64,000 bases of DNA from an uncultured Oscillospiraceae bacterium (GCA_947631845.1 CANRMY010000007.1:1-64000), one strand, 5' to 3'; shown: positions 13,752 to 22,488, numbered from the stretch's first letter. The notes: generated by a model from the sequence alone, not told the origin. Translations and numbers: made by a program.

Positions 13752-15134
13752 CTACTTTTTTGTCTCCTCTTTCGTCTCCGCGTCCCGGGTCTCGGGGGCT
13801 CCCGGCGCTTCCTCCTCCGGCGCGGGCGCGCCGCTCTTTTTCCGCCGGGAGAGGATCGCGGTCACCCGAGAGGCGCGCTCCTCCGGCTCCGGGGCGGCGT
13901 AGGTGGGCGCCAGCGTCTCCGGGTCGATGGACACCAGGCCGTGGTAGAAGCCGGTGTCCTCCGGCAGGGAGCGGCCCCGCAGGCGGCGGTTGTTGAGCCG
14001 CCGGAACAGGCTGTACAGGACGGTGGTGACGGGCACGCCGATGATCATGCCCAGGATGCCGAACAGCCCCCCGAAGAACAGAATGGCGAACATGATCCAG
14101 AAGCCCGAAAGGCCCGTGCGGGAGGAGTGGATGCGGGGCTTGAGGATCTGGCCGTCGATCTGCTGGAGGATCACGGTGAAGATCACGAAGATCAGCGCCT
14201 GGGTGGGGTTCTCCAGCAAGATCAGCAGGGTGGAGGGCACCGCGCCGATGATGGGGCCGAACATGGGGATCAGGTTCGTCACCGCCACGATGATGGAGAT
14301 CAGCGCCACATAGGGCATCCCCATGATGGTCATAAAGAGGTAATTCAGGATCCCCACGATCAACGAGTCGATGACCGTGCCCACGATGTAGCTGCCAAAG
14401 GCCTCGTTGACGGCGTTCAGCTCCTCCATGATCACATTGGCGGCCTTGACCCGGCAGAGGGAGTAGATGAGCTTCTTGGCCTGGGCGATGAAGGTCTCCT
14501 TGTTGTACATCACGTACACGGAGATCACCAGGCCCATCACCAGATCCACGATGGTGCTGATGACGGAGATGACGCCGCCGGTGACGCTGGAGAGGAACTT
14601 GGTGATGTTGGGCAGCACCTCATTTTGCAGCCAGTTCACCACCTGTTGGGAGATGGTGTCGACCCACTCCACCACCATGGGCTCCAGGGTGTAACCGTCG
14701 AAGGTCTTTTCCAGCCAGGCGATGACACTGGCCAGGTAATCGCTGGAGTTGGTGACGATGGTCACCACGCCCGCGACGATCTCCGGCAGGACGATGGCAA
14801 AGAGTCCCGCGATAAAGCCCAGGGCCAGCAGGAGCGTCACGAGAATGCCGAAGATCCGCGCCGCCTTCCGGGCCTTCACCGGGTCTTTTTTGAACATCCG
14901 GGTACAGAGCTTTTTGAAAACGCGGTTTTCCAGGATCGTCAGGATCTTGTTGAGCAGATAGGCGATGATGAAGCCGTAGATCACCGGCGCCAGCGCGGAG
15001 AGCACCACGCCGATGCCGTGTTTGGCGCCGTTCCAGGTGTTCAGCAGCCAGAAAAACGCGATGCTGGCCACCACCACGCAGAAGGCCGTCACGCCCCAGT
15101 AAAGATATTTTTTATCCCACTTGAAGTTTTTCAT
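13752..15134 (-). CDS. AI-2E family transporter
   Basis: A 460-aa polytopic membrane protein of the AI-2E (PerM/TqsA-like) family. Helices occur near residues 13-30, 37-60, 90-115, 175-205, 240-300 and 320-365. The long extracytoplasmic stretch between helices 3 and 4 and the central GxxxxVPSTLLILLENP..IDGQILKPRI block are family hallmarks. The last 80 residues form a hydrophilic, Glu/Ala/Pro-rich tail that many members lack. Transport of autoinducer-2 is documented for only some members; sodium/proton antiport is reported for others, so the substrate is open. It is 30 nt downstream of rqcP. Confidence 0.85.
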   Translation of the reverse strand: MKNFKWDKKYLYWGVTAFCVVVASIAFFWLLNTWNGAKHGIGVVLSALAPVIYGFIIAYLLNKILTILENRVFKKLCTRMFKKDPVKARKAARIFGILVTLLLALGFIAGLFAIVLPEIVAGVVTIVTNSSDYLASVIAWLEKTFDGYTLEPMVVEWVDTISQQVVNWLQNEVLPNITKFLSSVTGGVISVISTIVDLVMGLVISVYVMYNKETFIAQAKKLIYSLCRVKAANVIMEELNAVNEAFGSYIVGTVIDSLIVGILNYLFMTIMGMPYVALISIIVAVTNLIPMFGPIIGAVPSTLLILLENPTQALIFVIFTVILQQIDGQILKPRIHSSRTGLSGFWIMFAILFFGGLFGILGMIIGVPVTTVLYSLFRRLNNRRLRGRSLPEDTGFYHGLVSIDPETLAPTYAAPEPEERASRVTAILSRRKKSGAPAPEEEAPGAPETRDAETKEETKK

Positions 15135-15163
15135 AAGGTCTTACTTCCTTTTTCAAGACGCGC

Positions 15164-15409
15164 TCAGGCGTCCAGCTCCCGGTACATGGAGGCCGCGTCG
15201 TCCTTCCGCACAGTCTCCTGGACGGAGGTGACCTCCACCCGCACCTTCCTGGCCCCGAAGGACATCTCGATGATATCCCCCACCTTCACCTCTTTGGAGG
15301 GCTTGGCGGTGACGCCGTTCACCGAGATCCGTCCCCCGCCGGCGGCCTCGGCGGCCACGGTGCGGCGCTTGATGAGACGGGAGACCTTCAGATATTTGTC
15401 CAGCCGCAT
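15164..15409 (-). CDS. rqcP: S4-domain RNA-binding protein RqcP (YabO/Hsp15-like)
   Basis: An 81-aa single S4-domain protein beginning MRLDKYLKVSRLIKRRTVA, the classic alpha-L RNA-binding motif, with ISVNGVTAKPSKEVKVGD and the terminal strand. In Bacillus this protein (YabO, RqcP) helps RqcH add alanine tails to stalled nascent chains on 50S subunits. The location near mazG and a SpoVB-type gene reproduces the Bacillus yabM-yabN-yabO order, except that an HU gene and a dispersed repeat lie between mazG and rqcP here. Confidence 0.9.
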   Translation of the reverse strand: MRLDKYLKVSRLIKRRTVAAEAAGGGRISVNGVTAKPSKEVKVGDIIEMSFGARKVRVEVTSVQETVRKDDAASMYRELDA

Positions 15410-15444
15410 ATCGTCCCTCTTTTCCAGCTTATGTAATATTCAGC

Positions 15445-15634
15445 TTATCAAAAACTTAACTTCGAGCTTTTTCCGGCGACATGCGCGTCGGAAAAAGTCC
15501 CTTTTGTCGCACAAGCGTGCGCTCTGCGTGCGCGCAGGGCGACAGCAGGGGGAAATTTCTGAATTTCGCAAAATACAGAAATTTTACCCGCACGTTCCCT
15601 TTGTCGAAAAAGCCCGTTAGGGATTTTTCGACAG
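15445..15634 (-). repeat. Four-hairpin dispersed element, copy A
   Basis: Read on the minus strand, this non-coding element contains the same ordered parts as the copies at 49, 52.8 and 54.6 kb. Hairpin 1 has a CTGTCGAAAAA stem at 15634-15602. Next come the linker AACGTGCGGG, hairpin 2 around TTTTGCGAAATTCA, the TGTCGC/GCGACA stem, and hairpin 4 with a TTTTTCCG/CGGAAAAA stem at 15496-15466. Here hairpin 4 is closed by C:G where other copies have T:A. It occupies the gap between HU and rqcP, codirectional with both. A further inverted repeat, TTTGCCCCGG/CCGGGGCAAA, lies at 15647-15670. Confidence 0.85.
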
Positions 15635-15725
15635 TATATAAGACTTTTTGCCCCGGCGGACCGGGGCAAATCATCCTAAGAATCTTACACCTTTTCGCTT
15701 GCCGTAAGGCGTCAGCCGGGCAGGC

Positions 15726-16001
15726 TTACTCGGCGATGGTGTCCTTCAGCGCCTTGCCGGCCTTGAACTGGGGGATACGGGTGGCGGGGATGTTGATCTC
15801 CTCCTTGGTCTGGGGGTTGCGGCCCACGCGGGCGGCGCGCTCCTTGACCTCGAAAGCGCCGAAGCCGACCAGGGTGACCTTCTCGCCGGCCTTCATGGCC
15901 TCCACGACGGAGTCAAGGACGGCGTTGACGGCCTTATCGGAGTCCTTCTTGGAGAGGCCCGTCTTCTCAGCGACGACGCTGATGAGTTCTGTCTTGTTCA
16001 T
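15726..16001 (-). CDS. hup: HU-family nucleoid protein
   Basis: A 91-aa HU protein, a dimeric histone-like DNA-bending protein of the nucleoid. It begins [20 protein letters not shown] and carries the signature [21 protein letters not shown], in which the beta-arm and its tip proline region bind the minor groove. The start is set at ATG 16001 because GGAGGAAAAG lies at the right distance; an upstream in-frame ATG (16043) would add 14 residues outside the family. It lies between mazG and rqcP. Confidence 0.97.
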   Translation of the reverse strand: MNKTELISVVAEKTGLSKKDSDKAVNAVLDSVVEAMKAGEKVTLVGFGAFEVKERAARVGRNPQTKEEINIPATRIPQFKAGKALKDTIAE

Positions 16002-16092
16002 GTTGTTCTTTTCCTCCTGTACATTTTTTCCTTTGAAATTCAAAAGTATATCTTAAAGAGCACGCGGCTCTTTAAATCGGTCAAGGCGCCTC

Positions 16093-16800
16093 TCAGAGGC
16101 CCCGCTCCGCCGCTTCGGCCACGAACCGGTCGGAGGCGTCGTTCAAAAGGTCCTCCGGATCCAGCTTGCGCAGTCTTGTGAGGCGCACGCAGGCAAACAG
16201 CAGGTCGCCCAGGGCTTGCGCCTCCCCGTCCCCCTCCGTCAGGGCCCGGCCGGCCTGCTCCAGGGCCGTTCCGGCGCTCTCCAGCGCCGCCTCCGTCCCG
16301 TTCTCCAGGGCGCCGGCCTTGATGGCCTTCTTCTGGATCTTCTCCGCCCGCCAGAGGGCCGGCAGGCTCTTAGCCACGCTGTCCAGGTCGGCGGCCAGGG
16401 TGTCCCGGTGCTTCTCCACCCGCTTGATCTGATCCCAGTTTTGCAAGACCTGGGCGGAATCCGTCACGGACACGTCCCCGAACACGTGGGGGTGGCGCGC
16501 GATCAGCTTCTTGCAGACGCCGTCGGCCACGCCGTTCAAATCAAACCGCCCCGCGTCCTCCTCGATGTCCGCGTGGAACACCACCTGTAGGAGCACGTCG
16601 CCCAGCTCCTCCCGGAGATGCTCGGAGCTGCCCTCGTCGATGGCCTCCGCCACCTCGTAGGCTTCCTCCAGAAACTCCCGCCGGATGGACGCGTGGGTCT
16701 GCTCCCGGTCCCAGGGGCAGCCGCCCTCCCCCCGGAGGAGCTTCACGATCTGTCTCAGATCCGACACATCATAGGACGACTTGTACACAAAATCTATCAT
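16093..16800 (-). CDS. mazG: MazG-type nucleoside triphosphate pyrophosphohydrolase
   Basis: A 235-aa all-alpha NTP pyrophosphohydrolase that hydrolyses (d)NTPs, probably clearing non-canonical ones. The first MazG domain holds LRGEGGCPWDREQTHASI, the EEAYEVAEAID metal-binding segment and REELGDVLLQVVFHADI, with the E-E..E..D ligand pattern. The second, C-terminal domain is partly degenerate (LGDLLFACVRLTRLRKLDPEDLL). It lacks the N-terminal methyltransferase domain fused in Bacillus YabN. It follows the SpoVB-type flippase gene. Confidence 0.93.
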   Translation of the reverse strand: MIDFVYKSSYDVSDLRQIVKLLRGEGGCPWDREQTHASIRREFLEEAYEVAEAIDEGSSEHLREELGDVLLQVVFHADIEEDAGRFDLNGVADGVCKKLIARHPHVFGDVSVTDSAQVLQNWDQIKRVEKHRDTLAADLDSVAKSLPALWRAEKIQKKAIKAGALENGTEAALESAGTALEQAGRALTEGDGEAQALGDLLFACVRLTRLRKLDPEDLLNDASDRFVAEAAERGL

Positions 16801-16845
16801 ACTTTTCCCTCAACTGCAAGTAAAAAATGAATAAATCCGGTGTGC

Positions 16846-18462
16846 TCACCGCAATTTCAGCAATTTTGCTATTTTTTGTCCCTTTGGCAGCAATAATATG
16901 TCATCCTTGGTCACCGCCCGCAGGCAGACGATCAGCACCGCGTAGACCACCAGGGCCGCCAGGATGGCCAGGCCCAGGCAGACGACGCTTCCCAGCCTGC
17001 CGCCGCCCAGGACGGGCAGGAGGAATTTCTCCCCCAGGCCCTCCACCGCCCAGGCCACGGCGCCCATCAGCAGGGCGCAGAGCAGGGGCCGCAGGGTGAT
17101 CTTCAGATAATTGGGCCGCTCCGGCAGCTTCACCGTCATAAAGACGATGTTCAGCACGGTGATGAGGATGTAGCAGCACAGCGTCCCGATAGGCGCGCCG
17201 GCGATGTTCACCGCGGGAGTCCCCACCAAAACATAGTTGACGCAGATCTTGACCGCGCCGCCCACCGGCAGAGCCAGCAGGGCCAGCTTCTCAAAGCCGG
17301 AGGCCTGCAGGATCCCGTTGGTGATGAGGTAGGTGCAGACGAAATAGGAGGCGACGCCCAGCATGGCCAGGAGCATGGGGCCGTTCTCGTTGGAGCCGGG
17401 GAACAGCACGTGGAAGATAGGCTCCGCCAGCACCGCCAGCCCCACCGCTGCGGGCATGGCCAGCAGATTCGTCAGCTTCATGCTGGACTCCATGGTGGTC
17501 CTGGCCTCCCCGTGCTCCCGGGTCACCAGCGACGCCGCAATGATGGGCACCACCGCCACGGCGATGGGCGTGATGAAGGAGGAGGGCAGGGTAAAGAGGG
17601 TCAGGCCCTTGGAGTACACACCGTACAGTATATCCACTTCCTCCTGGGAAAAACCGGCCCCGGAGGCCAATCTTCCCCGGACCAGGGAGGTATCCACCAG
17701 ATTGATGATGTTCAGCACCGAGGAGCTGAGGGTGATGGGGATGCTCACCTTCAAAATCTGCCCCAGGGTATCCCCCACGCTGTCGGGCCGGTCCAGATTC
17801 AACGTCATGGGCGTGCGCAGAGCGATGCGCCGGCGCATCACCAGCAGGGTGGGGATGGCCAGGAAAAGGCCGATGGTGACGCCCACGATGGCCCCGGCGG
17901 CGATGACGCTGACGGGATAGCCCATGGCCTTCAGATACCAGGCGATGGCCAAGCCGAAGACCAGCTTGCAGACCACCTCCATGATCTGGCTCACCGCCGT
18001 GGGCCGCATGTCGTTGTGGCCCTGGGCGTAGCCCCTCAATACCGAGACGACGCAGGCGAAGAACACCGCCGGCGACAGGAGCCGCACGCCCAGCACCACC
18101 TGATCGTCCTTCATGAGGCCCGCCAGCTGGGGGGCGAAGACGAACATCACCGCCGAGCCCACAAGACCGATGGCCCCGAAGGTCATCATGCCCACGGCGT
18201 AATAGCGCTTGGCCTGCATGGGCCGGGAGGAGGCACGGGCCTCGGAGATGAGCCGGGACAGGGCCACGGGCACCCCCGCCGTGGAGATGGTCAGCAGCAG
18301 GTTGTAGATGTAGTACATCACATTGAAGTGGCCCGCCCCCGCGTCGCCCAGCAGGTTGAACAGGGGGATCTTGTAGACGAAGCCTATGACCTTCGTCAGG
18401 GCCACCGTGGCCGCCAGGATCGCCGCGCCGGTGAGATAATTCGCTTTTTTGGATTCAGCCAA
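16846..18462 (-). CDS. SpoVB/MurJ-type polysaccharide flippase (MOP superfamily)
   Basis: A 538-aa protein with about 14 membrane helices of the MATE/MOP superfamily. It resembles the SpoVB/YabM branch thought to flip lipid-linked sugar intermediates across the membrane. The start LTGAAILAATVALTKVIGFVYKIPLFNLLG and STAGVPVALSRLISEARA (near 62) are typical. Initiation is assigned to TTG 18462: the frame begins M(TTG)-AESKKANYL and GGAGAGGAA lies upstream. The mazG gene follows after 45 nt, matching yabM-yabN of Bacillus. Whether it serves peptidoglycan, spore cortex or another glycan cannot be told. Confidence 0.87.
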   Translation of the reverse strand: MAESKKANYLTGAAILAATVALTKVIGFVYKIPLFNLLGDAGAGHFNVMYYIYNLLLTISTAGVPVALSRLISEARASSRPMQAKRYYAVGMMTFGAIGLVGSAVMFVFAPQLAGLMKDDQVVLGVRLLSPAVFFACVVSVLRGYAQGHNDMRPTAVSQIMEVVCKLVFGLAIAWYLKAMGYPVSVIAAGAIVGVTIGLFLAIPTLLVMRRRIALRTPMTLNLDRPDSVGDTLGQILKVSIPITLSSSVLNIINLVDTSLVRGRLASGAGFSQEEVDILYGVYSKGLTLFTLPSSFITPIAVAVVPIIAASLVTREHGEARTTMESSMKLTNLLAMPAAVGLAVLAEPIFHVLFPGSNENGPMLLAMLGVASYFVCTYLITNGILQASGFEKLALLALPVGGAVKICVNYVLVGTPAVNIAGAPIGTLCCYILITVLNIVFMTVKLPERPNYLKITLRPLLCALLMGAVAWAVEGLGEKFLLPVLGGGRLGSVVCLGLAILAALVVYAVLIVCLRAVTKDDILLLPKGQKIAKLLKLR

Positions 18463-18741
18463 TGGTATCGTTCCTCTCCATAAAGTGGGCAGGGCGCTCC
18501 CGCCTTGTCCCCACTGACAAATCTATTCACGGCCCCGCCATTTTACACCGTTCCGGCGCAAAAAGCAAGCCCTTTTCCAAACGTAGGCCGGCGCGGCCTT
18601 TTTTGCGCGGAAACAGGCGCGCGGGTCCACACGGCGCGCCTGTTTGTCCTTTTGACCGGGCCCTGCGTCTCTTTTCCCGCCGTTGTACAATTATGTTACC
18701 CTGTCCGTCCCTTGGAAATATCCCCCTGTTTACATAAATTT

Positions 18742-18817
18742 TGTGGAAAACTCTGTGGAAAATGTGTAAAACCGCCCCATAAACGGGGGTTTTTCCACAG
18801 GGGGCGGCTGTGGATAA
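18742..18817 (+). promoter_or_regulatory. Cluster of four DnaA-box-like sites
   Basis: The 381-bp gap between dnaI and the flippase gene holds TGTGGAAAA twice (18742-18750 and 18754-18762), TTTTCCACA (18791-18799) and TGTGGATAA (18809-18817). The last is the exact reverse complement of the consensus box TTATCCACA; the others differ by one base. An AT-rich tract, TTTACATAAATTTT, adjoins on the left. The rest of the gap holds an inverted repeat, 18611-18622 with 18634-18645. There is no dnaA or dnaN here, so a DnaA-regulated site is preferred over an origin. Confidence 0.6.
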
Positions 18818-18843
18818 CGGGAGGATTGGAGAATTTTGTCGAT

Positions 18844-19860
18844 TTATTGGTTCTCCGGTTTTGTAAACCTGCGTTCCCGGCGCAGGCGGCGGATATCGCT
18901 GCCCTCGAAGCGCACAAGGCTGTAGTCGCCGGTGAGCCGGGACATGATGGCGGGGCTGTAGCGGTTCTCCAGCTCCCGCACCGCCAGATTGGAGCTGATG
19001 ACGGTCTTTTTCCGGCCCGTAAGGCGCGTGTTGATCAGGGTATAGAGGGCCGAGACGGTGAAGGCGGTGGGGTATTCGGTGCCCAGGTCGTCCAGGATCA
19101 GCAGGTCGCAGGTCTCCAGGCGGCGGATATCGGCCCGCAGGGCCTCCGCGTCCCCCCGGCCGAAGCGCTCGGACTCGTATTTGGACAGGGCCTCCACCGC
19201 CGTCTCATAGACCACGCTGCATCCCTTGGCGGCCACCTCCCGGGCGATGCAAGCGGAGAGGAAGGTCTTGCCCAGCCCCGGCGCGCCGGAGAGGAACAGG
19301 TTGGGGGAGGTCTCCGGGGAGAATTTGTTGGCGTAGAGCAGGCACGTCTCAAAGGCCGTCTCCATCACCTGCCGGGGGGACATGCCCGTGGCGGGGTTCA
19401 CCGTGTCGGGGTAATAGCTTAGATCGAAGCTGTCAAAGGTCTCCTCCCCCAGCTTCAAAAGGGCGGAGAGGTCTTTGGCCTGCTCCTCCTTATAGAGCTC
19501 CAGCAGGCAATGGCACAGGGCGGTGCCCTGGCTGCCGGTGTCGCGGCAGTCCGGGCAGGAATAGCGGTCGTCCAGGTAATTCAGGGGCAGGCCCATGCGC
19601 GTCAGCTCCAGGCCCCGCTGCTCCTGCAGGTCGATATTCTCCTCCCGCACCGCCGCCAGGGCCTCCTGGGGATCCCCGCCGGCCAGGGCCGCGCCCATGG
19701 CGGAGAGCATCGTCTCCCGGAGCTTCCTGTCGATGGCGCGGATCCGGGGGTTCCGGGCGTAGACCTCCTCCCGGCGGCGGCTCGTCTCGGCCTCGTTCTC
19801 CCGCCGGCGGAGCTCAAGTCTGTCTCTGGCCCTGGCCAGAAGCTTCCCGTCAAGGCTCAT
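18844..19860 (-). CDS. dnaI: DnaI-type helicase loader (AAA+ ATPase)
   Basis: A 338-aa primosomal ATPase that loads the replicative helicase. The N-terminal helical region (about 1-95) is followed by a zinc-binding CPDCRDTGSQGTALCHC cluster near 103, as in Bacillus DnaI. The AAA+ core carries Walker A GAPGLGKT near 193 and Walker B LLILDDLGTE near 250, sensor 1 VISSNL near 288 and an arginine-finger region SRLTGDYSLVRFEG. Its ATG overlaps the stop of the DnaD-like gene by 4 bp, so both primosome components are cotranslated. The downstream gap contains a DnaA-box cluster. Confidence 0.9.
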   Translation of the reverse strand: MSLDGKLLARARDRLELRRRENEAETSRRREEVYARNPRIRAIDRKLRETMLSAMGAALAGGDPQEALAAVREENIDLQEQRGLELTRMGLPLNYLDDRYSCPDCRDTGSQGTALCHCLLELYKEEQAKDLSALLKLGEETFDSFDLSYYPDTVNPATGMSPRQVMETAFETCLLYANKFSPETSPNLFLSGAPGLGKTFLSACIAREVAAKGCSVVYETAVEALSKYESERFGRGDAEALRADIRRLETCDLLILDDLGTEYPTAFTVSALYTLINTRLTGRKKTVISSNLAVRELENRYSPAIMSRLTGDYSLVRFEGSDIRRLRRERRFTKPENQ

Positions 19861-20822
19861 TGTCCGTCCTCCCCTTTCAGCATCCTCAGTGTGGCCCGCA
19901 TCTGCTCATATTCGCCGGCCGTGACCTCCTCACGGGCGCTCCCCTGCCGGCGCGGGGGCTCCTTCCGGGCGGGCGGCGCGTCCTTCTCCGCCGCCTCCCT
20001 GGCCGTGTGGATGCCCTTGGCGTGCCAGGAGCCCAGGATGGAGTCCATGTACCGCCAGGTGAGGCGGCCCGTCTTGACCACCGTCCTGTCGTAGGCCTCG
20101 GCCACGGCGTCGGGGGTAAAGCCCATGTCCAGCCAGGCGTCGATATAGCGCTTTTCCGTAGCAGAGAGGTTTCTGCCGGAAAGGCCGATGGCGGCGGCCA
20201 TCTCCCGCTCGCCGGAGCGCAGCCGGCTCTGGCGCCTCAGGTAGTCCTCCGCCGCCTCCACGGTGACGATGCCCTCCCGCTCCCAGATATAGGCCTCCTT
20301 CTCCACGGCGCGCATGGAGGGGCGGCGGCCGGGGCCGTAGCGCTCCTCATACCGGACCGCGCACCAGTTCACCAGCATCAGGATGGCCGCCGGCTCCAGC
20401 TTCAGGCTGTCGTAGATATTCAGCAGCTTCAAAAGGCCGTCGGAGGAGAGCACGCTCCCCAGCGCCGTCTGGACCTCGGACACCAGTGTCTGAAAGATCC
20501 CGTCGGCGGCGGCGAACCGCTCGATGTCCTTCTGGGTGTACTGGGGCCGCTCGTCGGCGGGCCGGAGCTGGGGGGCGGGGACGGGGCTTGTCCGCGCCGC
20601 CACAAGGCCCAGGCGCTCCAGCACCGCCATGGCGTTCTCCACCTGATTTGCGGATCTGTGGATGGCCCCGGCGGCGTCCACGGGCTCATAGTGGCCGCCG
20701 TGGGAGAGTATGTAGAGATACAGCAGGGCCGCGTCGCCGCTCCCGGCGGACAGGAGCTTTTCCGTCGCCTCCCGGGAGACGGTGATCTCCCCGCCGTCCG
20801 TCAGCACATATTCAGCCGCCAT
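19857..20822 (-). CDS. DnaD-domain primosome protein
   Basis: A 321-aa protein with an N-terminal winged-helix-like part (about 1-90) that begins MAAEYVLTDGGEITVSREA. Two DnaD-like C-terminal repeats follow: YDSLKLEPAAILMLVNWCAVRYEE (about 157-190), and YIDAWLDMGFTPDAVAEAYDRTVVKTGRLTWRYMDSIL-type sequence (about 235-275). In low-GC Gram-positives DnaD proteins help deliver the helicase with DnaB and DnaI at origins and restart sites. The direct overlap with dnaI supports that role. A near-consensus promoter lies 42 bp upstream. Confidence 0.87.
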   Translation of the reverse strand: MAAEYVLTDGGEITVSREATEKLLSAGSGDAALLYLYILSHGGHYEPVDAAGAIHRSANQVENAMAVLERLGLVAARTSPVPAPQLRPADERPQYTQKDIERFAAADGIFQTLVSEVQTALGSVLSSDGLLKLLNIYDSLKLEPAAILMLVNWCAVRYEERYGPGRRPSMRAVEKEAYIWEREGIVTVEAAEDYLRRQSRLRSGEREMAAAIGLSGRNLSATEKRYIDAWLDMGFTPDAVAEAYDRTVVKTGRLTWRYMDSILGSWHAKGIHTAREAAEKDAPPARKEPPRRQGSAREEVTAGEYEQMRATLRMLKGEDGQ

Positions 20823-20863
20823 GTCTTCCCCTCCCTCCGGCAGGAATCTGCATAGATGGTAAC

Positions 20864-20892
20864 AGTATAACAGATTTCCCGCCGTTTTACAA
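20864..20892 (-). promoter_or_regulatory. Promoter of the DnaD-dnaI operon
   Basis: On the minus strand, -35 TTGTAA (20892-20887), 17-bp spacer, -10 TATACT (20869-20864). It is divergent from the murT promoter. Confidence 0.7.
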
Positions 20893-20906
20893 CACCCAGA
20901 ATAAAG

Positions 20907-20982
20907 AGGCTGTCGAAAAAGGCCCGACGGGCTTTGCCCGGTGAGGGGACCGCGCGGGGTATTTTCTCTGCATTTCGCGAAG
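20907..20982 (+). repeat. Four-hairpin dispersed element, remnant copy E
   Basis: Plus-strand remnant of the dispersed element: GGCTGTCGAAAAAGGCCC and its partner (hairpin 1, with a damaged right arm), then CCGCGCGGGGTATTTTCTCTG, the counterpart of the AACGTGCGGG linker and left arm of hairpin 2. It then reaches CATTTCGCGAA and ends. Hairpins 3 and 4 are absent. It lies in the divergent gap between the DnaD-like gene and murT. Confidence 0.6.
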
Positions 20983-21010
20983 GGATTTTTGGGATTTGGC
21001 CCGTTGCCTC

Positions 21011-21039
21011 TTGCATTTTTCCCGCCAAGCGGCTACAAT
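21011..21039 (+). promoter_or_regulatory. Promoter of murT-gatD
   Basis: -35 TTGCAT (21011-21016), 17-bp spacer, -10 TACAAT (21034-21039), 45 bp upstream of the murT ATG. Confidence 0.65.
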
Positions 21040-21084
21040 AGCGTATGATTTCCTTTCCGCCCTCAGGCGGAGAAAGGCGCGAAT

Positions 21085-22488
21085 ATGGATAAAACGAGAA
21101 CAAAGCCGCGCGGCCTGGAGGCCGTCCGGTTCGCCCTGGCGCTTTTATGCGCCAAGCTGACGGTGCCGCTTTTGAAGCTCACCCGGCACAACGGCACCAA
21201 CTTCCCCGGCGAGATCGCCATGAAGATCTGTCCGGCCTTCCTGCGGTATCTGGACAAGCCGGCGCGGCTCCTGGCCATCACCGGCACCAACGGCAAGACC
21301 ACGGTGACGAATCTGCTCTGCGACACCCTGACAAAGGCCGGCTGCAAGGTCCTCAGCAACCGGGCCGGCTCCAACATGTACCCCGGCGTGGCCACGGCGC
21401 TGCTGGAGGGCGTCAGCCTCTTCAACAAATGCTCCCGGGACGTGGCCGTGCTGGAGATCGACGAGCGCTCCTCCCGGCTCATCTTCCCCCACCTGACGCC
21501 GGAGCTGATGGCGGTCACCAACCTCTTCCGGGACTCCATCATGCGCAACGCCCATCCCCAGTTCATCGCGGATTTCCTCACCCGGTATATCCCCCGGGAG
21601 ACGAAGCTGGTGCTGAACGCCGACGACCTGATCTCCGCCGCCGTCTCCCCCCACAACGAGCGGGTCTATTTCGGCATCGAGCGGATGGCGACGGATGTGA
21701 CAGAATGTGTCAACCGGCTCAACGACATGCGGATCTGCCCCAAATGCGCCGGGCGTCTGGAGTACGACTATCTGCGCTACCACCACATCGGCCGGGTCCA
21801 CTGCGTAGACTGCGGCTTTTCCTCCCCCGCCTACGACTACGCCGGGGCGGACGCCTCCCTGGAATCCATGACCGTGACGGTGCGGGACAGGGGCGGCCAG
21901 GAGACGTATCCCCTTTTCTCCGACAGTATCTTTAACATCTACAATTTAGTGACCGCCGTGGCGATGCTCCGGGAGTTCGGCATGGAGCACGCGGAGATCA
22001 AAAAATACCTCTCCCAGGTGAAGCTGGTGGGCACGCGGCACACGGACGAGGAGGTCAACGGCGTCCATGTGATCAACCAGATGGCCAAGGGCCTCAACGC
22101 CCTGGCCTGCTCCCGGGCCTTCGACTACATCGCCTCCCAGCCGGGAAAAAAGGAGATCCTGCTGCTGATGAACTGCCTTTCCGACGAGCGCCACTGGTCG
22201 GAGAACGTCTGCTGGCTCTACGACGCGGACTTTGAGTTTTTGGCCGATCCGGACATCCACATCGTCGTCACCGGCCCCAGGGGGAAGGACTATCTCCTGC
22301 GGCTAAAGCTGGCGGGGGTGCGGGATGAGCAGATCGACTATGAGCGGGACGAGTTCGCGGCGGCGGACAAGCTGTATCTGGAGCCCGGCTCCTCCGTCTA
22401 TCTGCTCTACGGGGCGGACGACTCCCTGGATCTGGCTTTCCGGGTCCGGGAGAAGGTTTTGAAGCTTGCGCGGGAGGCGAAACGATGA
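21085..22488 (+). CDS. murT: MurT, Mur-ligase subunit of lipid II amidation complex
   Basis: A 467-aa Mur-ligase-like protein. In Gram-positives MurT/GatD amidates the alpha-carboxyl of D-Glu in lipid II: MurT activates it with ATP and GatD supplies ammonia from glutamine. The P-loop ITGTNGKTTVTNLL lies near residue 66. The MurT-specific zinc-ribbon CPKC..CVDC occupies about residues 218-250, and the C-terminal DUF1727-type domain (about 320-455) includes NCLSDERHWSENVCWLYDAD. The stop overlaps gatD by 4 bp. Because GatD is degenerate here, the segment expected to complete the GatD triad, SENVCWLYDADFE, is of interest; it seems to lack the usual Asp (DGRD in Staphylococcus), but that alignment is tentative. 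Confidence 0.9.
   Translation: MDKTRTKPRGLEAVRFALALLCAKLTVPLLKLTRHNGTNFPGEIAMKICPAFLRYLDKPARLLAITGTNGKTTVTNLLCDTLTKAGCKVLSNRAGSNMYPGVATALLEGVSLFNKCSRDVAVLEIDERSSRLIFPHLTPELMAVTNLFRDSIMRNAHPQFIADFLTRYIPRETKLVLNADDLISAAVSPHNERVYFGIERMATDVTECVNRLNDMRICPKCAGRLEYDYLRYHHIGRVHCVDCGFSSPAYDYAGADASLESMTVTVRDRGGQETYPLFSDSIFNIYNLVTAVAMLREFGMEHAEIKKYLSQVKLVGTRHTDEEVNGVHVINQMAKGLNALACSRAFDYIASQPGKKEILLLMNCLSDERHWSENVCWLYDADFEFLADPDIHIVVTGPRGKDYLLRLKLAGVRDEQIDYERDEFAAADKLYLEPGSSVYLLYGADDSLDLAFRVREKVLKLAREAKR

Noticed and set aside
18742..18817. Chromosomal origin of replication
   Set aside because: DnaA boxes are present, but there is no dnaA, dnaN, rnpA or rpmH nearby, and only four boxes; oriC is normally beside dnaA in this group.
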